Source of the DNA: Gymnopilus junonius
Taxonomy: Eukaryota > Basidiomycota > Agaricomycetes > Agaricales > Galerinaceae
Reading direction: 5' to 3'
NCBI GenBank assembly: GCA_015501075.1
Contig: JADNYJ010000232.1
Span: forward strand, 1 to 55,701
DNA length: 55,701 bases
Position 1 is the stretch's first letter; each line of letters opens with the position of its first letter. A model generated the notes under the pieces. It made no database searches and had not been told where the DNA came from. It saw only the letters and a list, made by a program, of their open reading frames with translations. The position numbers and the translations under genes are program-made. Positions 12,106 to 23,116 of this stretch are shown here, in pieces.

Positions 12106-13351
12106 TCAACCAAGAAGCTGGGCAATGGTGCATCCATAGACAAGCCATCCATGCTCTGGAGAGAGCAACTTTGAATCCCAAAAGGTTTCAAAGTTGTCTC
12201 TAAGAGTAGAAGGCTGCAGAACTTGTCCCGTGTAAATCTCATATGATGAATGTGTTGGAATGACCTCATCCTCATAAAACATGCACATTTCTCCAGTCCT
12301 CAGGCTATCAAATCGAAAGACTTCAACATGGCATTGAAACAGATGAAGGTCACCACATATCTCCAATATTTCGTCAAGAGACAATAGAGATGAGCAGCAG
12401 ATGGCAAATGTGATGCTGCACAAGCGATCTAGAATGCGCATGGCAAACAATGCAAAAGCAGCCTCTTGTTGAGAGTGAAGTTTGTATCCAATGGACAGGT
12501 TGGTTTTGGACCAACCATGGTGCCATTCAATGGAAAGCTGCCCAGGATGCTCTGCAGGTAGGAAAGAAAAGGCCCTGGTGATACAAAAGAAAAACTCCTC
12601 CAGGTTGATTGGCAGAGGAGATGTTTTTACTGTTTGTAAAGGAGAATTATTTATGGATGGAGAGCTTAAAAGAATCACCTACATGGGAGATGACTAGAAG
12701 CTCAAGGATCTTCATTGCCTTGAGAGCCAAGACAAAATTGGAAATCTCAATGCACTGGTCAGTGGTTATCAACAGACATGTGAGGTTTGGAAAGGACCCG
12801 CAAGCCAAATCAACAATAAAGGGCAATTGAAATTCCAAACTGTGCCACAACAAATCCCCTTGTGGCATGAAGAAGGGCAACACACTTGAAAGGGAGATTT
12901 CTTGGATGTGGCATATGTATTGAAGAGGAATGTGGGTGGCACTGTTTATCCGAAGGGTTGAGAGACAAGGTGCATGGGCGATAAAGTGATAGACACCTTC
13001 AGGGAGAGTGCATACATCCGAATGCTCGAGGAGGAGCTCCTCAACAGAGACAAAAAGTGGAAGGACAGTGTCAAGATGGCTAAAATTCATAGAGAGAAGG
13101 GTAAGCTTGGTGATGTATGCAGGGATCTGGGGATTGTGCAAGATAAGCTCAGCAAATCTTGCTTCATTGTGAATCTTCAGCTCATGAAATAAATGGGGGC
13201 ACACCATGCATGCCAAGGAGGAGGACACCAGCATTAGAGTGCTCAAGGTTCTGAGGTGCTCAACTAGTGGCACAATTTCTTCAAGCACATCCTGTGAAAG
13301 AACAGGCATTGAGGATGCAGCGGCAGGGGAATCCATGGTGTTTTGGCCCAT
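12106..13351 (-). CDS. F-box/LRR-like protein
   Basis: ATG at 13351 (an internal Met follows 12 codons later). The N-terminus reads as an F-box: LSQDVLEEIVPLVEHLRTLS followed by LMLVSSSLACMVCPHLFHEL, at about residues 18-60. It is followed by irregular leucine-rich segments (LTKLTLL, VEELLLEHSD, LSTLRINS, LEFQLPFIVDL). The first frame ends at 12647. A second frame, 12678-12106, continues the protein (NLEEFFFCITRAFSFL... to IAQLLG). A GT-AG intron or a frameshift is needed near 12640-12690; I cannot decide which. F-box proteins recruit substrates to SCF ubiquitin ligases via Skp1; agaricomycetes have hundreds of such genes. The neighbour at 13440-14160 is a related copy. Moderately sure of the family. 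Confidence 0.6.
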
Positions 13352-13439
13352 GGGCCAAAATCAAGGCTATAAGGGCTTGCTTCGAGGGCTCCCATTGATT
13401 GATGTGCCTGATCGATTGAATTCAAAAAGGAGGGGTGTA

Positions 13440-14160
13440 GCCAAATATATTGAAAGGGGCATCTCTAATACCAAACCCTGGCTCCTTGTTGAAAAATGAA
13501 GGCACTTGTATATACATTATCAACCCAACTACTGCAGTCAGGGGACTCATCTGCATCATGAAAACCCTTGCAATCATACCACATCGAAGCTCTTTGAGGC
13601 GGGGTGGCAGGGACTTCTCCAATGTAAACCCAAGTGCCCCTCTGCTCCAAAATAATGCTGTCATCGGCACATATAAGGAGCTGATCCAACCTAAAGCAGA
13701 GGTTGGAGCCATTTGACAGTGCATGTTGACATCCATATGGAAGCAAGTTGACAGGTGAGTCGATCCTTCTTGCATATTGCATGGAGATAAGCCAGAGATT
13801 CGAAAGATTTGACATCTGCTTGAGGACCATGCAAACATTTGCTGTAGGGAATAGCGAAATGCAGGAGGACCTGATACATAGCCACTCAAGTGCAATTTTC
13901 CCACACCCTGCATGAAGCAGCAGCGCTGAGGGATCGGAAAAATTCTGCCAATTGGGCAGGCCTACCATCAGGGAGGAACATGCAATCTGAAAGGGAATGG
14001 ATGAGCTACATGCCCCAGTGACAACAGCAATAAAAAAAAATCAATGTTACCATTGTAATCAATGGTGAGCATTCGTAGAGCTTTCAGAGATGCCAAAAAA
14101 TCCTTGATGCCAGGCTCCAGACAGATGGGCCATGGGAGGAAAATCTTGGTCAAGGCTGTA
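13440..14160 (-). pseudogene. F-box/LRR-like paralogue lacking the F-box
   Basis: Minus-strand frames 14153-13968 (FLPWPICLEPGIKDFLASLK ALRMLTIDYN...) and 13968-13465 (MVGLPNWQNFSDPSALLL...) resemble the C-terminal half of the gene at 12106-13351: compare the FLASLKALRMLTI segment with FVLALKAMKILELLVI, and later DDSIILE with EDEVIP. The F-box end and upstream leucine-rich part are not found. The frames are broken, so this is a truncated tandem copy. Confidence 0.5.
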
Positions 14161-15183
14161 AAGGTGGATTTGAACAGCCCTGCTTCAGTGCACGAGATGT
14201 ACAGGGCTCGAATTAGTAGTATCTATAAAGGATTAGATCTTTTATCTGTCCTAAAAGTTTCAATTTTGAGTATCTACAATTGATTTGATATTCAATAGGA
14301 TGTACTGTGCAAAAAACTAGTGAAAACAGCGGTCCCATTCTTGAGATACCAAGGAGGAGGGAGGAGGAGGAGGCACAGCATGACTATATTCCCTGAACAC
14401 TCTGAGGCTTATAAATTGGTCATTTTACACTCCATTACATTTCTAGATATCAGTAATAAACATTACAAAGTTGTTTGTGCATCCCTGAATATCTTTGGTT
14501 GGAGAGGGTGGGGAAGTTACTGCCGGGGTGGTTAAGTATATTCCCTGGGAGCTCTATAGCTTCAGGGACACTATATATGAACTCTACTGACTTGGGAAGA
14601 GTGTCACAATCCACCGTTAGAACATTTAAAGGTCTGTGTAATATATGGTGGTAAGAGAGGGTCAGGATATAGGTCAGTCATGTCCTTCTATTATATTCTG
14701 TATGCATGTGTGGTATTGCAAACTATGTTCTATGTTTCATTTGATTGTAGGATATCTCATTGGAAGTTATTTCAACCCCACAGTCTCAGGGGAAGTTAAA
14801 ATACCATCAGTCAAAACACGGTCCTGCAAAAGACCGAATGTTCAAATGGTGCAGACTATGTTCGTGTCAGAATGTGGTTGGGCAAAAGACCGACTGTTGA
14901 AATGCTGAGGATAAGGTCGCTATATTCATTGTTGGGGTATAGTCTACAGGAATTTAGATATCACTACATTATTATACAGTCATTAAAGGCTTTTAGATGG
15001 GTCTTGGGTCGGAGGCAGATGGTAAGCGATTCGAGCTACCAAATGTTGTGATCGGCATCATGTGATCTCGGGGATTTGCCATTATTTGGCTGTCATTGAC
15101 TTTAAAGTTTTTTTCACTGCTCCTACCACCACCAACACCATTACCTCACACCACTCCCTTCCAATGTCTTCTTACTCCATCGA
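14161..15183. other. Non-coding stretch
   Basis: No supported gene. It contains a short GGA-rich tract near 14350-14370 and scattered CCCTGGGA-type words. A 87-codon frame at 14645-14908 has no recognisable content. Confidence 0.5.
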
Positions 15184-16290
15184 TGATAAGTTTAGGTAGT
15201 TTGTAGGTATGAAAAACGAAATAGATCGCTTTTATTGAACCCAACAAATATCCCTTGACTTGTGTAAGTTCTGGGAGTGTAAGTATCAATGTCTTTTAAT
15301 TAGGTTCGCTTTTATGGGGTTTTACAATGGGTTGTAGGGGTTCTTTGGATAATGGATCGCTTTAATTGACTTCTGGCTTGGAAACTTTCTCTAAACTTGA
15401 CTGATCTCTTCTTGAGATAAACTAGGCTCTGGCTATGCTTTTGAACTAAAAGACTTCGTACTTTTGTAGCTGAGTGACGCTCTGTCTACTCCCAACTACT
15501 CAACTAGGTCCTGACTTGAATAATAAGCCTTTGCTTAATCTATCTCTTATTTGAGCTCAATTCTAAGTTTGTCTGAAGCTTATCTCACTTTTATATCAAT
15601 CAATTGTCTTTCTATTATCTAGTTTAGAAGCCAGACGCTCGATTGTATTGCTACGACTCGAGGGGTGCTGTCTGCTTGCTTTTCTACACTAATTCTACTG
15701 GGTTTTTATACTATTTTACTGGGCATCTTACTAAGCTAATTTGATAAGCACTGTGTAATTAATTATCTCGTCATTAGTCCGATTCGGAGTGAGGGGAATT
15801 ATGCCATTGGTTGGGCATATTCATCAAGTGCCGAATATTTATCTCATTGCCATATAAGGCATTTTATCGGATTAATATTCCTGCTGTTGCGATCGTGCAA
15901 CGGCCGGTTCATTATAGCGTCTTTAATATTTGTCTACCTCGCAGAGGATTTTGTCTACGTCCTCAGGGGCTTGCTAATGTGTCTAGGATAGGTGTATATT
16001 TATTAGTTCTATGAGGGAACGCGAGGGGACGAGCGTCCTTGCGTCGCGTCTTCATATTACCAAAAATAGCACCTGCTCCGACATCGATCATCGTGGATTA
16101 TTCCTTTTCCGGTTACATTCCTCCGGATGATAAAAATAGATTACACCGGCTTCAGGGTAATTGACGTGTTTGGGCTGTCGCTCCGCATGTCTATATCGGG
16201 TCAAAGGTCATTCCCATTGTCTGTGCGTGTTTCCGCGCTCCCTTGGTAGTTATTTTAAATAAACTCGAGGCCCCTACTAGTGTGTAAGGA
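15184..16290 (+). repeat. ~1.1-kb repeat, copy B (CpG-rich)
   Basis: It starts TGATAAGTTTAGGTAG and is the inverted counterpart of 7039-8153. It keeps many CpGs (for example around 15890-15910 and 16018-16050) that are TpG/CpA in copy A. Four TCGCTTTTAT-like motifs lie at about 15224, 15305, 15354 and 15586, mirroring those in copy A. The right border is not sharp. Best guess is a solo LTR; no TSD found. Confidence 0.65.
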
Positions 16291-16530
16291 CTGTAGTAAT
16301 TCGCTTGTGTATCTTATAATAAATGATTAATGATTACTAGGTGATCATAATCATTATATCTTTGATATTAAGCTTTTAATGTTTAAATGTGGTTTTCTCG
16401 AGTATATTTGGGATGTTTAAGCTTGGGAAGGCTATCAACAACCTATATTAATTTATAGAGATGGTCGAAAATAATGGGGATGGCCTGTTTTCACACATAA
16501 CTGTGTAACAGTCTCATCATCGACATTGAC

Positions 16531-17402
16531 ATGAATTTGACTCTCTCTGGCAGTGAAGGAGAAGTCCAATGTGCATTGGCAGACTTCAGCAATGACGAGC
16601 TTGACTACGAAGTTACGAGTGCAAATGCACTCACGGTGCAGATGTGGCGGGTCGAAATACCAGAGGCGGAGGTGAAAATGATGATGGAAATGGAGGAGAG
16701 CGAGGAACAGGAGGATGGGCAGGAGATGGAGGCAGAGGAGGAAGAGGCAGAGGCAGTGATGGAGGTGGGGACTGGTATGTGCATTCTTTTCTCATCTGAA
16801 CTCTTTTGACCAACTTTCTTCTAGAATCAACTTCCAAAAAGAGGAAGGTGGGTGATGACATATGCAGTACTTGCTCCAAGGCTGGAAGGCAATGTGAATG
16901 CTGCATCGAAGGAAATGCCTGCATAGCATGCAAACAAAAACATGTCAAGTGCTTGTTCAGTGGGAGGAAGCAGCCTGTGCCAGCAAATCTGGCAAGGTTG
17001 TTAGGTTTGGGCAGGTCACAATGGTAAGATGGAGACAATTTGGACTCCAGGAATGGGAGCCAGGGAGAGGAGGAGGAGGCAATGGGTGAAGTCTGGGTTA
17101 CCCATTGTCCTGGGCCTACCAGGGTTACAGGGTTGGATGAGGGTGGTGAAGAAGCATTGGAGTCTGGTGAAGGGAGCAAGGGAGGGCAGGAGAAGAACAT
17201 GATTTTGTATGTTGGAAAGTTGCAGGAGGTGCATAGGAAAAGGAGGATGAATGGGAAGGTCACATGTAGGGAGATGATCAGAAAAATGGAGGATCTGGTG
17301 GTGGAAGTGGAAGGATTGGTAGTGGATGTGAAGGCATTTTATGAGTGCAGGCAGAAGCTTTGTGAGTGCATCCAGGCTTACAAGAACTGCATCAGTAGCT
17401 AG
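16531..17402 (+). pseudogene. Acidic zinc-cluster protein (C-x2-C-x6-C repeats), one in-frame TAA
   Basis: ATG at 16531; exon 1 ends at 16774, a 50-nt GT-AG intron follows, and exon 2 runs 16825-17402, giving 274 codons. An acidic Glu/Met-rich stretch (residues ~45-80) precedes KKRK. A Cys array follows: CSTCSKAGRQC, CC and then CIACKQKHVKC, i.e. two C-x2-C-x6-C modules. The C-terminal third is helical (KLQEVHRKRRMNG..., coiled-coil prone). A TAA at 17025-17027 interrupts the frame, but the next 27 nt from GTAAG to CCAG would also fit as a GT-AG unit of a multiple of three. The layout is like the antisense gene in the gypsy element at 54199-55215, so it may be a retroelement-derived accessory gene. 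Likely nuclear and nucleic-acid binding; inferred. Confidence 0.6.
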
Positions 17403-19098
17403 ATTAACAATTTTTGATAATGTGAATGCATCAATGCACTCTGTGAGGCTTTTGAGTCTGGAGTCCTTGAAAGGTATATACTTCTATTCAAGTTACTTTG
17501 TTATCATCAAAAGTTAAAACTGCCATTTAGGTACAAATGTATAGCTGTATACTTCATTGACTATTCTATGCCTGACACTGATGACCTTCATTTTGTCCCT
17601 GACAATGGCACTGCTGCTCCTATCTGAAAGGTTTGTTCACCTTTTCTGACTCTGTGGCACTTGTATTGATCTACATGGTTTGTTGACCAGGTTTTTGGGG
17701 CTATCTTTTCAGATAGATTTTGTGATGTGATTTCTGTGAAGAAGTCAGTAACATTAACATTTTCTCATGTGGAGGGATCATCCTTTGTAAACATTCTTTC
17801 CACTTTGAAATTGTATGCCATGTATCTGCAATATTCAATATCCTCCTCCTTCTAAACACAGGAGGCCTCACTGTCCTTCAGAACATCAGTATAATATTTC
17901 TGTATGAAGTTGTGTTTCTGATTAGAGTCTCACACATCCTCAAGGTCTTAACATCAACCCCCCTCTTTCATATTACCAGATGTATTTGACAGAAACATCC
18001 ACCCACACTTGCTCCACAGGACATGTTTATTGGAGTGTAATATTAGTGATTCACCATGTCATACCTTGCACAGCCTTGAATCCTTCAGAACAATATTCTG
18101 CAGTAGCACAGACTTCTTCTCAGCATCAAATCCAGGCTTCTCCCTTGATTGGCACTGCTCTGTTCATTGGTGTTTAGCAGTCAGGTGTTCATCAGCAACA
18201 ATCACTCATCTTTTCTTTATCATCCAGAATGCACTGCATAGCATAGTACCTGGCCCCCATCTGGTCTAAGTTTGACTTTGTCTTCATATATATACTAGTT
18301 TCCCACTCACACAGACACTCATGCAGCTGGATTGGGTTTTAGCTTTAAAAATAACTAAAAGATGAAGAAGGGATGAATGTAAACATGGCCTAACAGCATC
18401 AGGTTCTTATGCCCATCAACCTGAAATTTTGTGTGGAATTGCATTCTGATCCCATTATTCATGAAAAAGAAAAGGTTGACTATATGCTCTGCACATGGAT
18501 TTTGCCATCTTTGGACCCAGGCCTATGGTTACAACTGTTAAAAAAACTCTGGTAGTAAAATTAGAAATTAAGAACATGCTGATCAGTCTCTGTGGAGGCT
18601 TCAGCTAGTGCAAGACTTTCTGATGTTGGATTAGAATAGCTTTCTTGTGTGAATTAGCCAAAGTGTTATTGACATTGTCCTGTTCACCTGTCCTAAGTTG
18701 CAAGTAATCCTTTACTACCCCTCTTGCATGCATGCATAATCTCGAATGGGCACTCAAAAGTAAATTTATCATCTACATCATTCTGAATTCAAATTCAAAG
18801 AAAAAAAATGTACTTACATTAGGTTTCTCCACCTAGGCATTAAGCTCCACTAAAGAAAATAGTATTAGTCAAACACTAAGAAATTTTCTGAGATACTCAC
18901 CTTCAAACTTCAAAAATGTCTCCAAGATGGTGTCTGAGACTGTGACCATTACAAGTTCTGCAACCTCATCAGTGATGTAAGAAGTACCTCTAGCAAAAGA
19001 TGACACCCTGAAGGATGCCCAAACTAGTCTTCAATAGCCAGGTTGAAGATTGGTAAGGATGGTGGACAAATAACATGAGCTGGCTGGATTTTCCATAG
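17403..19098. other. Decayed region without a supported gene
   Basis: Fragments of minus-strand coding sense (for example DQMGARYYAMQCILDDK at about 18270-18200) are surrounded by stops. No family recognised; CpG-poor throughout. Confidence 0.4.
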
Positions 19099-19384
19099 TG
19101 TATTAAAGGTGCTTCACAGCTGTCAATCATATTCAACTTGATGTTTCTAATTTTTTCTAGATTTTATAATTCTTTCTATACCTAGATATATCTTATAATA
19201 CAAGAAATTTTATTATAATTACATAGAGCACTAGAAACATAAGAGGTTCTTTCAAACAAGGTAATAATTCCTCTTTTTGGATCATTTTATTACTTTTTTG
19301 TACTTAGAAATATATATCATTTTAATTAAGGCTGAAAAGACTATAATTTGATTAGAAGTTATGACATTTCCCTTAGTCCTGGGG
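19099..19384 (+). repeat. Inverted repeat, left arm (~285 bp)
   Basis: It starts TGTATTAAAGGTGCTTCACAG and is repeated in inverse orientation at 22268-22562 with moderate identity. The arms run from TGTATTAAAGG (outer) to a CAGTCC(C/T)GGG-type word (inner). They probably bound one ~3.46-kb DNA transposon; target duplication is not convincing. Confidence 0.65.
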
Positions 19385-19385
19385 A

Positions 19386-19691
19386 ATGCCAATTCTGGCA
19401 GCAGCAGCTAGTCCTATATCATATGAAAGCTGTTCTTCAAGGTCACCAACTACAATGTTGGATATTACAGCATCATCAAGTATCACAGTGAGTAATAGTG
19501 ATGATGGTGATGAAGACAGCAAAAATGATAACAATGATAGCAGAACAAATATCCAACATGAACCCACTGAACCTGCTGCACCCACTGCACCCACTGAACC
19601 CATTGAACTCATTGAACCTATTGAACAAGGTGTTATTGATCCCCCTTTGATTGATATGATCCAAAATTTCATATTATACTTATATCTATAA
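19386..19691 (+). CDS. Hypothetical protein with EPxE/PTAPTEP repeats
   Basis: A 101-codon frame immediately inside the left inverted repeat. It is Ser/Asp-rich (SNSDDGDEDSKNDNNDS) followed by short repeats of the EPTEPAAPTAPTEPIELIEP type. It could be the first exon of a transposon-encoded protein. No enzymatic motif; low confidence that it is expressed. Confidence 0.3.
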   Translation: MPILAAAASPISYESCSSRSPTTMLDITASSSITVSNSDDGDEDSKNDNNDSRTNIQHEPTEPAAPTAPTEPIELIEPIEQGVIDPPLIDMIQNFILYLYL

Positions 19692-22267
19692 GGGTTATTA
19701 TAAACAAAACTAAGACTATGACATCATTTGTGGGATCCTTTTTTGGAATGATACCATTTCCAAAACCCATTGGTGAAGAGAGTGGAGTCCTTCACTGGTC
19801 TTCATATTCTTTATATATAAGCAATGGTATACCAAATTACTCAGAAGGCCTATGGACTAAGAATACAAAATTCTATTATATAACCTAGCATCTATTATAA
19901 TAAACTGAGCTCAGCACTACTGGGCTCCACCTAGAGAACTATCATGATTGAATTATGAAGACTAAAGAATGTGTCAATGTGAATAGTGAGGTTTTGATTA
20001 TTGGTAGACTGAGCTGTTTGAGCTTGGGAATAGAGTATAATAACTGCTCCAGTTCATGTTCTAAGCAAAACAGTACACCCACATCTTCAAGATTTCTATA
20101 ATGAATATGAAAAGGATAGTTCTTCAAGCTTAATTCATCTATCATAATCTGATGTGTGTAAAAGCCGTATCATCAGAAAAGGCATGTCGTAGTTGAAATG
20201 TTTCCACTGATGGAGAAGGACATGTTGGAAGGTGCACTTGATCTTCCTTAAGTGAGTACCTTATACATGATCTAATTAATCAACTTTGAGTTTGCAAAAT
20301 ATTGCCTTATTGAAAAGGGAAGCCCACCCTGTGGCCTTCCTGTTTGGGTAGTCAGGCACAAGATATGACAGGTGGGAAGTCAAATATTGCCTTATTGGGA
20401 AGGGTAGAGGGTAGAGCCTATATTACAAAGTTAGATGTTAATTCCCATATATTGCTAATCATAGCTTTACTCTATCCCTTTACCAAGATTATGTTGCAAT
20501 GCAATGACAGTTAAAAAATAAGAAGTATAAACTTTTGGTCATCAACCTGTTGTTTTATCTTTCCTCATGTTTCCTCTTTGAGCTTTGGAAGAGGTTCAAC
20601 ATTTCAACTTTCAATATATTTATAATAATTAAAGTAGTATACCCTTTAGACAAAATAGATGATGTTGGCAACAAAGAGAAAGATTTGCTGATCCTAGGAA
20701 GACCATGCATAGAAAGAAACCTATGAAAGCTGGCAGATTTTGCAGAAAGGACAGTCACAGTGGGACAATTGCTACCTGTGCAGGCCATAGCTGTAGTATG
20801 ATGGGCAGTTGTATAGATCAAGCTACAAGCTTGGGCATAGAAGACCTGCACATTGAACCTTGAGCAAAGCCATCAATGGATTGGAAGGTGCCTCTACAAT
20901 TTGAGGTATTGCACAATATGTGGATAGTCCAGATCCTGCAATATCTCATTCTCTATCTTCAAAGCTTGATCAACCATGTGTTGTCAGGAATCATCCTTAT
21001 CACTGGTAGTTTGATGGAGTTTAACTTGCTTCACAGCAATCATCTCTCCCATCATCACATTCAAAGTAAGATAGACATGATTATACATTCCTTCCCCAAT
21101 CAGTCTGCCTTGCATGCACTTGAAGGTAGCTGTAAAAATTGATTAGCACACAAACATTTGAAACAATCAGAATAAGACAATGTACTAGGTCCTCCAGAAG
21201 GAGAATCAGAAGAAGCTGAACTAGAAGCACTATATCCCCAAATAGTAGTGACTGCCTCCAACTTACTACCCCAAAGCTTCATACTTCTCTTCTGCAAAAT
21301 ATTATCTGCATGAGTCTGGAGCAGCCCTCAATGTACAATTAATGTACTTCTTGTGCTCCTGCAGAATAATATCAATCAACTTTGTCACTCTGATTCTGGC
21401 CTTGTCATCTTTCATAGGTACAGGCAGCAGTAGTTGAGAGATGGGCTAGCAGTAGTGTGGGATGTGTTGCCAGAGATAGCTTCAATCATAGGTTGTCCAA
21501 ATCATGGGTAGGGTTGAACCTTTCAACTCAGCATAAGTCATCTCCAACAATGAGTTGAATCCAAAAAATTCAGGTTTTCTGGATGTATAAAAGACAAGGA
21601 GAATATAAATTCTCAGAAGTCCCTCTTGTTCTCTCACCATGACTGGACACTGAAACCCATTTAAATTTCCTTCTTGAGATCCACACTCCATTAAAATCAA
21701 TGATTGGATTGATATTGCCTCCATCCTGCTTAAGTATGAGGTACTGAATAAGTCACATTAATCAGGAAAACAAAGGACATTGATGAACCACAATACAGTG
21801 CAAGAGTTCAAAGGGAGTTTATCAAGTAATGAGTAGAACTTCCAAAGTAAAACCTTTCACTCCTTAGTGATTGGCCATAGTTTTGTTCTAAAGATGGAAG
21901 TTCTGGTCCTTGCATTGCATTGTCCTTGAGGGTGTCATTGTGTATATAATATGATGGTTCTATATTCAACCAACCCAGAACAAATGAACTCCAGATGCCT
22001 TCCCAAGATGCTCATACAAGGTATTCCTATGTACAGAAGTACCTTTCTCTAATCACACCATGGATTCATTTTGAACTTTTGCCCTAGCTCCTGAGGTCTT
22101 ATCAATCCCCCTGTGATACCCTAGGGATTCCCGGGGATTTCCCTATAATTTGGGGGATTCTCAAAAACACAAGTACATTTTAAAACCATAGAAAATGAGC
22201 TTAGATTGCTTTGCTAAAAATTTACTCATTCCCTAGGTCAATATTCCCTGGGATCAACATCAGTCCT
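19692..22267 (-). other. Interior of inverted-repeat unit, decayed coding
   Basis: Minus-strand exon-like pieces with splice signals are visible: about 21724-21640 (MEAISIQSLILMECGSQEGN before GTGAGAG), 21297-21100 and 20851-20555. None shows a recognisable transposase motif. GGGATTCCC-rich words occur at 22110-22150 and 22225-22290. Confidence 0.3.
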
Positions 22268-22562
22268 GGGGACTGGTCCCTGGGACTGAGAGGGAATGTC
22301 ATAACTTTTAAGCAAATTATAGTCTTTTCAGCCTTAATTAAGGTGATGCATAATTCTAAGTATAAAAAAGTAATAAAGTGATCCAAAAAGAGGAATTATC
22401 ACCTTTTATGGATGAACCCCCTATGTTTCTAGTGCTCTAAGTAATTATATTCAAATTTTTTGTATTATTAGATATCTTGATATAGGAAAATTTATAAAAT
22501 GCAGAAAAAATTAAAAACATCAAGTTAAATAGGATTGATAGCTGTAAAGCACCTTTAATACA
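22268..22562 (-). repeat. Inverted repeat, right arm (~295 bp)
   Basis: Inverse counterpart of 19099-19384, ending CACCTTTAATACA at 22562. Shared words include TTGGATCA(C/T)TTTATTACTT and GCACTAGAAACATA. Confidence 0.65.
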
Positions 22563-23116
22563 TAATAGAAAGCTAAATCTATACTACAGATACCATGAAG
22601 TATAGGTGTTATTACATACATGTTATTACAAAAAATCATGTTTTTTAACCTTTTTATGGTCATATAGTATTCAAAATGATGCTATATCTCATTTCTGGCT
22701 TTACAGCCCTTTGCAGAACTTAGGGCACGGCATCAAAATTTTTGAAATTCCACCGTTTTGGCTGGCAGATTTTCTGCAGGCTCTAACACTCACAATTCTC
22801 ACTCTATACACGCATATTATATACCATTCAAATCACCTAGTTAATGCACAGCACCCTGTCCAATTTTTACCAAGAAATTCTAACATCTTGGCACTGATAT
22901 TGCGTGATCACATACTTTGGTAGGATCCCCCACTAGAACACATCGCATATCTTTTGTAGTACACCTGGGCTCTTGAGAGTCGAGGTGTACGTGTATTATG
23001 TATTTGTATAGCACCCTGCGAAGTTTTGAGGTCAGAGGACACGAATTCATAGAGATTTGAGGTCGCGACTGGCACGGTCCCACATGGTGTGTCTTTATCT
23101 CAAACCACAACCATCT
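22563..23116. other. Upstream region of the SAM-like gene
   Basis: No supported gene; presumably contains the promoter of the gene starting at 23117. Confidence 0.4.
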
